Part shown: positions 7,513-13,330 of the stretch, in pieces
Layout of the letters: each line of letters begins with the position of its first letter
How positions within the stretch are numbered: the first letter of the stretch is position 1
Assembly: GCA_021790415.1 (NCBI GenBank)
Contig: JAJYDZ010000010.1
Span: 1 to 13,330 of the forward strand
Reading direction: 5' to 3'
DNA length: 13,330 bases
Source: Thermoplasmata archaeon
GTDB taxonomy: Archaea; Thermoplasmatota; Thermoplasmata; Thermoplasmatales; Thermoplasmataceae
Notes under the pieces: generated by a model
The model's database searches: none
Told to the model about the DNA's origin: nothing
Seen by the model: only the letters and a program-made list of their open reading frames with translations
Position numbers and translations under genes: made by a program

Positions 7513-8322
7513 TTGACCATTTCTATTTGCATACCTGTTGTTAACGGAAAATTTCTTGTCAATTGCTTGGATTCTATCTTTAGCAGTAGTTATACGGATT
7601 TTGAGGTAATTATCAATGATTCTTCAGAAAATTCAAAAATCTCGGATCTTCTCTGTCAATACGATACAAAAGTTGTAAAGAAATCGACCAAAAGTTTTGA
7701 GAGTAGACTTCTCACAGTCAAGGAATCCTCAGGTGACCGCATATTTCTCATGGACGAGACTAGGATAATCACCCCGCAACTACTTGGGAAGATTGCTAAC
7801 ATGAAGAATAAAATTATCACCATTGCAGAAAAAGAAATTGGAGATACATTAATAACCCGCTTCACAAATATGGACAAAAATGCCATTATATCAGGAGCTT
7901 CTGATGATATTTCACCTATATCAAACAAGACCGTGATCCCTAGAGTATACGACAGACAAGTTATTCTGGCATCTCTAGACAACATTGTGAGCAAATTACC
8001 TCAAGAAAAAATGAGGAACGTGATAGGTCTTGATCTTGAACTGATCTACTACGAATCATGGCAGCAAACTATAGATCTTGGATTTATCAAGACTAAGGAA
8101 ATACAGCATTTTGGTGATAGAAATTATAGATCCATGTTTAGGAAATACTACAGATATGGGAAGTCGCAAAAGATGCTCAAGAAAACAGTTTATTCAGATT
8201 TTGCAGGTCTTGGTGGAAGAAACCGTGCTGGTCTGTCAGTCAAGAATCGTATGGCAACAATCCCAATACAAATTTTAAGAGGAGTTCCCTTCCTCCTTGG
8301 ATATATCAGTGATTCTGATTAG
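7513..8322 (+). CDS. GT2-like glycosyltransferase with altered DxD
   Basis: The 269-residue protein begins with the GT2 opening strand TISICIPVVNGKFLVNCLDSI and the second strand YTDFEVIINDSS, so the GT-A fold is clear. At the position of the metal-binding DxD the sequence reads FLMDETR (D81, E82, T83), which keeps only the first Asp. Late in the protein, EIQHFGDRNYRSMFRKYY with YGKSQKMLKK (about 198-222) matches the basic helix region following the GT2 catalytic core. No membrane span is evident. The TTG start is chosen because AAGGAG ends 6 bases before it and no other start fits the fold. The donor is unknown; the altered metal site may mean different metal use or a weakened enzyme. The gene is a single transcription unit, divergent from the GT4 operon. 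Confidence 0.75.
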   Translation: MTISICIPVVNGKFLVNCLDSIFSSSYTDFEVIINDSSENSKISDLLCQYDTKVVKKSTKSFESRLLTVKESSGDRIFLMDETRIITPQLLGKIANMKNKIITIAEKEIGDTLITRFTNMDKNAIISGASDDISPISNKTVIPRVYDRQVILASLDNIVSKLPQEKMRNVIGLDLELIYYESWQQTIDLGFIKTKEIQHFGDRNYRSMFRKYYRYGKSQKMLKKTVYSDFAGLGGRNRAGLSVKNRMATIPIQILRGVPFLLGYISDSD

Positions 8323-8359
8323 TGCTTAACTCAAATTTACAACGAATAAAATAGTATAT

Positions 8360-8408
8360 TGTAAACGCCAACTGAGTCTTGTGCATTCCAATATAAACTG
8401 GCGTTATA
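8360..8408. mobile_element. Solo IS21-end-like sequence with partial inverted copy
   Basis: TGTAAACGCCAACTGA (8360-8375) matches the IS21-type end at 1482-1497 at 15 of 16 bases. Twenty-eight bases after AACGCCA (8364-8370) the inverted form TGGCGTT (8399-8405) appears. The intergenic space may therefore hold a residual IS end, an excision scar or a miniature derivative. No transposase reading frame is present. Confidence 0.35.
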
Positions 8409-8440
8409 CGATCTACTGCATAAATTATGTTAAGTAAAAT

Positions 8441-8448
8441 TTTAAAAA
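8441..8448 (+). promoter_or_regulatory. TATA box for the second GT4 gene
   Basis: TTTAAAAA is centred about 28 bases before the ATG at 8473, within an A/T-rich run. The spacing predicts a transcript starting at or just before the ATG, and no Shine-Dalgarno is present, in line with leaderless translation. Confidence 0.45.
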
Positions 8449-8472
8449 CTTACTTCACATATCGACGGTATA

Positions 8473-9582
8473 ATGAAACTTTTATGGTTGGCTCATCGCG
8501 ATCCATTGCATCCCAAAGCAGGTGGTGCTGAACGAACAATTGGTGAACTATGTTCTCGCTTTGCAGAAATGGGATATGAAGTTACTGTTCTGTCACCGAG
8601 ATGGGATGGGGCCAGAAGTACTGAAAAACTTCACGGATTCACTATACAGAGGTTTGGTGGAAATGTGCTTCTCCATCTGTACGTTCCGCTACATATACTA
8701 ATGAAAAAACCTAATTTAATTATCAACGACCTTGGACATGCAATACCATGGCCTTCCACTACATTGTTAAGAAAAAGTAATTTAATTTTTTTTCGACACC
8801 TTCATTCACGATCCCTCCCCGGTCAGGTTAACAAAATCATGGCAACGCTCATAACAAACGTTGAGAAATTGTATTTTTTAATTTATCCAAATACCATATT
8901 TATCACAGAATCCACCACTTCGTCTGCGGATCTTTCTTCTCTGGGAATAGATGGAAAGAATATCATGCGGATTCCACCTGGTGTAGATCTGAATCTCTTC
9001 CTGCAATCTGAAAAAACATCAGAACCATCCATCGTATATTTTGGCGGCATGAGAAAATACAAGAGGCCGAAAGAGGTAATCCTCATTTTTCATGAAATGA
9101 TTGCACAAATTCCAAATCTAAAGTTGACTATGGTTGGGATGGGACCTGAATTTAAATCTCTCAGGTATCTTGTAACCGCATATCACCTTGATAATAATGT
9201 AACGTTCACAGGTAGAGTTTCTGATGAAAAACTGTCATCCATAGTATCAAGAAGCTGGCTTAATTTTCACACATCAATAACTGAGGGATGGGGGTTATCA
9301 ATTCTTGAAGCTTCCGCCTCGGGTACACCAACAGTAGCATATTCAGTCCCTGGAGTTGTGGATACAATTGAAGATGGAAAGAATGGTTTGAAGGTAAAGG
9401 ATGGTAATAGGGGTGCTTTCATGGACGCAGCATTAAAAATATTGAGTGATCCAAAACCATGGTGGAATTCCTCCTGCACTGTCGCTGAGAAGTACTCATG
9501 GAATGAGACAGCAATGAGATGGGACAAAATCATGAAACAAATTATCTATCGGAAGGATCACAATCTGCGAGGACAGGTATAA
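8473..9582 (+). CDS. Family 4 glycosyltransferase
   Basis: The 369-residue GT-B enzyme shows all main GT4 marks. The N-terminal glycine-rich loop is PKAGGAERTIGEL (14-26). RIPPGVDLNLF (166-176) marks the domain linker. IVYFGGMRKYKRPKEVI (187-203) has the phosphate-binding basic residues, MVGMGPE (220-226) follows, and the E-x7-E motif is at E271 and E279 (TEGWGLSILEASASGTPTVAY). It would transfer a sugar from a nucleotide donor with retention, at the cytoplasmic membrane face. A hydrophobic patch near 130-145 may touch the membrane. The ATG follows a well-placed TATA box. It is close in type to the dead GT4 remnant at 10286-10558 but not an evident direct copy. The acceptor cannot be told from the sequence. 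Confidence 0.87.
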   Translation: MKLLWLAHRDPLHPKAGGAERTIGELCSRFAEMGYEVTVLSPRWDGARSTEKLHGFTIQRFGGNVLLHLYVPLHILMKKPNLIINDLGHAIPWPSTTLLRKSNLIFFRHLHSRSLPGQVNKIMATLITNVEKLYFLIYPNTIFITESTTSSADLSSLGIDGKNIMRIPPGVDLNLFLQSEKTSEPSIVYFGGMRKYKRPKEVILIFHEMIAQIPNLKLTMVGMGPEFKSLRYLVTAYHLDNNVTFTGRVSDEKLSSIVSRSWLNFHTSITEGWGLSILEASASGTPTVAYSVPGVVDTIEDGKNGLKVKDGNRGAFMDAALKILSDPKPWWNSSCTVAEKYSWNETAMRWDKIMKQIIYRKDHNLRGQV

Positions 9583-10285
9583 GTAAGTTTAGGCTGTTCA
9601 CCCCAAGGTATATTCATTATCGCTAATTCAACGTCAGTGCATGAAGTCTATTATCGCAAATATTTCTGGTCAGGATGATTTCTTTCTATATTATTATTTG
9701 AAAAGAATGGATCTCTTGAACTCTTTGGGGTTAAATAATATATCTTCAACCATTTACATTATATGAATTCGAAGGAATTATTCAGGAAACATATAGGCCT
9801 GGGGGAACATATGAACTAAGAATATGATAGAAAATTAATAGAAAACGCGTCTATTCTTCCCAGAATTGCTCATGATTCATACTGGATGGGTGAATGTTCG
9901 CTACTAGTGGTAACTTTAACAGTGTCATAAATGAAAACCACTGGAAATTATGATAACCGCCAGTGGAAGGGATAAGGGAGAATAGGATGAGTTGAACTTT
10001 AACAATATAACTCATAGGTAAGAGATCACTTGTGGAAAACTGAATCCCTCAGACGAAACCCTGATGCATAAGAGGAGGTAGCTGGAATAGATACAAAAGA
10101 CAAAAAAACAATAAAAGAGATTTACAGTGTTATTAATATTTACGCCCAATCAGGCCGCTTTATGCCTACTCTTGCACAGGGTGATCCTGATTCTCTGAGC
10201 ACTATTCAAGCCAGTCAAAAGGAAAGGTGCGATGGTTTCTTAACACTTGACTATCTGGCAGATTTCTTGAGTTCCTCCAATTTTC
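9583..10285. other. Non-coding or decayed stretch, no intact gene
   Basis: About 700 bases carry no convincing gene. The longest frames are short: 41 codons at 9641-9766 on the plus strand, and about 55 codons at 9852-10015 on the minus strand, whose LIPSTGG resembles the N-terminal loop of GT4 enzymes. A plus-strand frame at about 9824-9930 (EYDRKLIENASILPRIAHDS, then YWMGE) reads like protein but is broken by stops. A perfect 7-base inverted repeat, CCACTGG (9938-9944) and CCAGTGG (9960-9966), is present. The region is best explained as decayed former genes. Confidence 0.4.
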
Positions 10286-10558
10286 TCATGGGATTTCTAT
10301 TTGCCTCTGTTCTGCGTATCTGCGGCTTTGAAGTGACAACCTGAAATAATCACCAATTAAAGATAGTGAAGCATCTATAAATGATGTTCTGTTATAGTTT
10401 TCTATCCTGATCCCGTTCATCCCGTTTTGGAACACATCATCCATCCCCATTACATCAAACGCTACTGTAGGCGTTCAACTTGCAGAAACTTTCATCGCTG
10501 AATATCCCACATGAGAAAAATTGCCGGTAGGAAATAAAAGAGCAGTATAAGTGAATAG
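10286..10558 (-). pseudogene. C-terminal remnant of a third GT4 glycosyltransferase
   Basis: Read on the minus strand immediately after the stop of the epimerase gene and in the same frame, the sequence gives ALLFPTGNFSHVGYSAMKVS, AS, a TGA (10475-10477), and then TPTVAFDVMGMDDVFQNGMN with GIRI. It continues SFIDASLSLIGDY and RRYAEQ to a TGA at 10286. This is the donor-binding end of a GT4 enzyme: the FPT and GYSAM-x-ASASGTPTVAFDV region, DV-x-x-NG-x-NG, and a final helix ending in R-x-YAE. The TGA sits where GGA (Gly) is expected. The second Glu of E-x7-E reads Lys (AAA for GAA) and the following Ala reads Val. The N-terminal three quarters of the gene are missing. A 60-codon plus-strand frame at 10162-10344 is antisense shadow. 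Confidence 0.8.
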
Positions 10559-10567
10559 ATAAATCCC

Positions 10568-11458
10568 CTATTGAAGAAATGTCTCTATTCCTTTCTCCAA
10601 TGTGAATTTGGGCACAAATCCCAATTCTCTTTTTACTTTCGTTATGTCGGCACATGTGTAGTACTGATAATTCTTTAGTGGATTCTCCACGTATTCAGGA
10701 TCATCACTGTAATCTACCGCCTTTGCAACGGCCTTGAAGATGGCGTTAAATGAATTTGTCTGACCTGTTCCCACATTATATACATCAGTATTTTTTCCAT
10801 TCTCGAGGGCTAGAATAGCAGCTCTGGCAGAATCCTCTACGTGAATGAAATCCCTGCTCTGCTTGCCATCTCCAAATATTGTTGGCTTATTCCCACTTTT
10901 TATATCTGTGACAAATTTCCATATGACGCTGGCATAGGCACTTTTGCTTGACTCGTCTGGGCCATATGTATTGAAAAACCTCAAGCCTACCGTATCAATT
11001 TTACCAGTATCACCATAAAATCGGGCTGTTAATTCATTTATTCTTTTCGTAACAGGGTACATATTCTCGTATCTTTCCGGCAAATCATGCTCAATAGATG
11101 GCTTGTCTGTTATACCATAAACCGCGGAAGAGGATGCATAAACCACCCTTTTGCATTTATTTTCGCATGCTGCTTCCAGAACATTCTGTGTACCCATTAC
11201 ATTATTCTCGTATCCCGAATTACCAGTCTCCTCGAACTGGGGTGGTGATGTCGTAGCTGCTAGATGAAATATGGCATCGCAATCGGAGAAAGCAGATTTC
11301 AAAAGCCTCTTGTCCATTACACTTCCAACAAAATGGATATCAGCCTCATTGTTCTTTTTTTCTATATCCAGAGACAAAGTCTCCCAACCCTTTTCATTGC
11401 ACTGCCTTATTATGTGACGTCCTATAAATCCAGAACCACCCGTAACTAACACTTTCAC
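10568..11458 (-). CDS. NAD-dependent sugar epimerase/dehydratase (extended SDR)
   Basis: From the GTG at 11458 the protein has 296 residues, begins VKVLVTGGSGFIG, and has the NAD-binding T-G-G-x-G-F-I-G at 6-13. The frame is open to 11572, but those 38 extra residues are unlike the family and would precede the Rossmann strand, so the GTG is chosen. A TATA-like box lies about 26 bases upstream. Catalytic residues are visible: S109-S111 in YASSSAVYG, and Y134/K138 in MYPVTKR (Y-x3-K). FNTYGP and FGDGKQSRDFIHVED are typical of UDP-glucose/UDP-GlcNAc 4-epimerases and related dehydratases. It likely interconverts or modifies a nucleotide sugar in the cytoplasm. It is divergent from its paralogue at 11726. 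Exact substrate is not readable from the sequence. Confidence 0.85.
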   Translation of the reverse strand: MKVLVTGGSGFIGRHIIRQCNEKGWETLSLDIEKKNNEADIHFVGSVMDKRLLKSAFSDCDAIFHLAATTSPPQFEETGNSGYENNVMGTQNVLEAACENKCKRVVYASSSAVYGITDKPSIEHDLPERYENMYPVTKRINELTARFYGDTGKIDTVGLRFFNTYGPDESSKSAYASVIWKFVTDIKSGNKPTIFGDGKQSRDFIHVEDSARAAILALENGKNTDVYNVGTGQTNSFNAIFKAVAKAVDYSDDPEYVENPLKNYQYYTCADITKVKRELGFVPKFTLEKGIETFLQ

Positions 11459-11478
11459 TCTTTCTGATGAAACATTGC

Positions 11479-11487
11479 TATAAAAAT
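11479..11487 (-). promoter_or_regulatory. TATA box for the minus-strand epimerase gene
   Basis: On the minus strand ATTTTTATA is centred about 25 bases before the GTG at 11458. This supports both the GTG as the start and a leaderless transcript. Confidence 0.4.
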
Positions 11488-11683
11488 ATGTGTTATGGCT
11501 GATTGTAAGCAAGTTTCTAAATAAGCATATAAAAAATGAATAAGCCGAAATGTCAGAAGTCTGTTTATACACTTCAAAATCATCAGGTCAAGCAATAATC
11601 CAGACAAGTTCTACAAACAGAAAAATATATTGTAAATTAAAATCATGACCTGTGTTTATATCGCAAAATTCTTATGTGTAACT

Positions 11684-11692
11684 AAATAAAAG
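11684..11692 (+). promoter_or_regulatory. TATA-like box for the plus-strand epimerase gene
   Basis: AAATAAAAG lies about 38 bases before the ATG at 11726. A start about 25 bases downstream would give a short leader containing GGAAGG (11715-11720), a Shine-Dalgarno-like element 5 bases before the ATG. Confidence 0.35.
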
Positions 11693-11725
11693 TTTTTAGT
11701 AAAAAAGGGATATGGGAAGGATAAG

Positions 11726-12652
11726 ATGGAAACAGATATTAAAAATCTTAAGATTTTGGTGACCGGTGGAACTGGATTTATAGGCACAAATCTTGTGAGG
11801 AGACTTGCTGTGGACAATGAAGTAATTGTAATGGATAATATGCATACAGGATCTGATAGTAATATCAAAGACCTGATTGATGGAGGGAAGGTAGAGCTGC
11901 TTCACGAAGATGTGAAAAATATTAACAAACTTGGAAAGAAAGTGGATATCATATTCCACCTGGGTTTCTATTCTGCATCTCCTATGTACAGGAATAATCC
12001 AATGCTTGTATCTGAAGTTGTTGCAGGCATGACAGCACTCCTTGAATATTGCAAGAAAAATAGTGCAAACATGGTTTTTTCTTCCACGTCCTCAATATAC
12101 AATGGCGTTGAGCCACCACACAGTGAAGATATAATACCAGGAGTTACGGACTTTTACACAGAAGCCAGAATTTATGCAGAAAGAATGGCAGAACTATATA
12201 ATAAGCTCTATGGCGTTAATGTTGCGGCAATGCGATTCTTCTCTGTATATGGAAAGTATGAAAAGGCAAAGGGTGAATATGCCAATCTTGTTACACAATT
12301 CCTCTGGAATATTAGAGAGGGAAAGAGCCCAATAATTTACGGAGATGGGAAACAGAGGCGAGATTTTGTCTATGTTGAGGATTTGATTGACGCACTCCTC
12401 CTGGCATCTGAAATAAAGGGATTTGAGGTTTTTAACGTTGGCTATGGCAAGAATTACAGTCTCAATGAAATGCTCTCCATGCTCAACAAGCATCTTGTTA
12501 CAGACGCTAAACCGGAATATATAAAAATGCCAGTAAAAAATTACGTTATGGAGACACTTGCTGACACAACAAAATCTGAAAAAATGCTTGGTTTCAAGGC
12601 GAAGACAACCCTAGAGGATGGAATCAAGATTATATCAGAGTTTTATAAATGA
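11726..12652 (+). CDS. NAD-dependent sugar epimerase/dehydratase, YxxxR variant
   Basis: The 308-residue extended SDR has the NAD-binding TGGTGFIG at 13-20, FHLGFYSASPMYR at 77-89, the Ser/Thr-rich SSTSSIYNG at 119-127, and FSVYGKYE and YGDGKQRRDFVYVEDLIDAL further on. The catalytic Y-x3-K reads Y144-T-E-A-R148, with Arg in place of the usual Lys. I recall FYTEAR in a related archaeal set of epimerases, so this may be a subfamily trait rather than a defect, but I cannot verify that. The ATG has GGAAGG 5 bases upstream. The TGA overlaps the start of the sugar kinase gene (ATGA), so the two are probably translated together. It would act on a nucleotide sugar, possibly made from the kinase product. 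Confidence 0.82.
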   Translation: METDIKNLKILVTGGTGFIGTNLVRRLAVDNEVIVMDNMHTGSDSNIKDLIDGGKVELLHEDVKNINKLGKKVDIIFHLGFYSASPMYRNNPMLVSEVVAGMTALLEYCKKNSANMVFSSTSSIYNGVEPPHSEDIIPGVTDFYTEARIYAERMAELYNKLYGVNVAAMRFFSVYGKYEKAKGEYANLVTQFLWNIREGKSPIIYGDGKQRRDFVYVEDLIDALLLASEIKGFEVFNVGYGKNYSLNEMLSMLNKHLVTDAKPEYIKMPVKNYVMETLADTTKSEKMLGFKAKTTLEDGIKIISEFYK

Positions 12653-13330
12653 CTAAAAAAATGATCATGTCCCGCACACCCCTAAGAATCACATTTACAG
12701 GTGGGGGAACGGACATACCCGATTATTTCATGAATTATGGCCCTGGAGCCGTAATAAATGCATCAATTAACAAATATATTTACATAACGGTTAATGAAAA
12801 ATTTGACAACAAAATAAGAGTTAGCTATTCAAGGACGGAAATAGTTGACCAAGTAAGTGAAATTAATCATCCAGTTGTTAGAGAGGCATTAAAATTTCTG
12901 GACATAAAAGGGAAGATAGAGATCGTATCCATTTCAGACATACCATCCAACGGAACAGGGATGGGGTCAAGCAGCACATTTACAGTTGGTCTCCTAAATG
13001 CGCTTCATGCTTTTCTTGGTGAACATACATCACCCGCCAATCTTGCACAGGAGGCGATAAAGATTGAACGGGATTTATTAAAGGAACCTGGTGGATGGCA
13101 GGATCAGTATGCAGCAGCTTTTGGTGGATTTAATTTTCTTGAATTTAATAGGGGGAAGGAAGTTAATGTGGAACCAATAATTATGCCTGATAAATTTGCC
13201 GGGCTTTTACAAGAAAGCCTCCTTCTTCTTTACACCAATAAAGAAAGGATGTCCGGTACTATACAGGCAGATCAAAAATCAAGAATTTCCTCACTACATG
13301 AGAATTATGAGATTATGTCTGAGATTACTT
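12649..13330 (+). CDS. GHMP-family sugar kinase, 3' end outside window
   Basis: The first 227 residues are present and the gene continues past the right edge; family members are usually about 330 long. RTPLRITFTGGGTDIPDYF (9-27) is the opening of D-glycero-D-manno-heptose-7-phosphate kinase-like and related sugar-1-kinases. GAVINASINKYIYITV (33-48) follows, then the ATP loop PSNGTGMGSSST (99-110). EPGGWQDQYAAAFGG (146-160) contains D152, the likely catalytic Asp. The enzyme would phosphorylate a sugar or sugar phosphate at the anomeric carbon, ready for nucleotide activation. Three in-frame ATGs occur at residues 1, 5 and 7; the first is chosen for its ATGA overlap with the upstream epimerase. 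Heptose, fucose-type or other substrates cannot be separated here. Confidence 0.85.
   Translation, partial: MTKKMIMSRTPLRITFTGGGTDIPDYFMNYGPGAVINASINKYIYITVNEKFDNKIRVSYSRTEIVDQVSEINHPVVREALKFLDIKGKIEIVSISDIPSNGTGMGSSSTFTVGLLNALHAFLGEHTSPANLAQEAIKIERDLLKEPGGWQDQYAAAFGGFNFLEFNRGKEVNVEPIIMPDKFAGLLQESLLLLYTNKERMSGTIQADQKSRISSLHENYEIMSEIT

Noticed and set aside
9938..9966. 7-bp inverted repeat as a transcription terminator or CRISPR-like unit
   Set aside because: It occurs once, has a 15-base spacer and no T-run, so neither reading is supported. No CRISPR array, tRNA or rRNA was seen in the window.
10162..10344. 60-codon plus-strand ORF in the gap before the epimerase
   Set aside because: It lies largely antisense to the GT4 remnant, whose minus-strand frame gives clear family motifs, and its own sequence shows no recognisable pattern.
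10464..10480. CTGTAGGCGTTCAA as a possible third IS21 end
   Set aside because: It resembles TGTAAACGCCAA only loosely and is fully explained as codons of the GT4 remnant (TPTV region).
11459..11572. 38-residue N-terminal extension of the minus-strand epimerase
   Set aside because: The extension precedes the Rossmann strand, is unlike the family, and a TATA-like box lies inside it at the right distance for the GTG at 11458.

Overview
The window looks like a surface-glycan or protein-glycosylation locus of an archaeon, most likely in or near the Thermoplasmatales. I infer this from A/T-rich DNA with TATA-like boxes about 25 bases upstream of several starts (leaderless-type promoters), 4-base ATGA gene overlaps, TTG and GTG starts, a DUF2080-type transposon-associated small protein, and a very large, sequon-rich membrane protein of the multi-TM plus ectodomain type. 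The lineage assignment is an inference and was not tested by a search.

Layout. Bases 1-300 hold a small DUF2080-like gene preceded by two inverted repeats. Bases 406-1179 hold a SAM-methyltransferase-like gene on the plus strand. Bases 1200-2183 are genomic debris: the 3' remains of what may be a Gfo/Idh/MocA-type oxidoreductase, cut off at the end of an IS21-family element, followed by a broken istB that has lost its Walker A segment. From 2167 to 7454 a minus-strand operon runs leftward: a GT4 glycosyltransferase, a 1067-residue membrane protein (ATGA overlap with the GT4 gene), and a GT2 glycosyltransferase. A divergent promoter region at 7455-7512 separates it from a plus-strand GT2-like gene (7513-8322). 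A second GT4 gene (8473-9582) follows behind its own TATA box. Bases 9583-10567 contain no intact gene; the right third is the decayed C-terminal end of a third GT4 glycosyltransferase on the minus strand. Two paralogous NAD-dependent sugar epimerase/dehydratases are then transcribed divergently (10568-11458 minus, 11726-12652 plus). The second overlaps by ATGA a GHMP-family sugar kinase that runs off the right edge.

How the genes fit together. The epimerase/dehydratases and the GHMP kinase (resembling D-glycero-D-manno-heptose-7-phosphate kinases) would make or remodel activated sugars. The four intact glycosyltransferases would build the glycan on a lipid carrier, and the methyltransferase may cap or modify it. 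The large membrane protein has a GT-C/YfhO-like multi-TM half and an ectodomain carrying roughly 28 N-glycosylation sequons, so it may be an enzyme acting at the outer face, a glycosylated product, or both. The interleaved dead glycosyltransferase, possible dead oxidoreductase and IS remnants show that the locus has been reshuffled by gene loss and insertion. I did not see an obviously new defence or mobile system.
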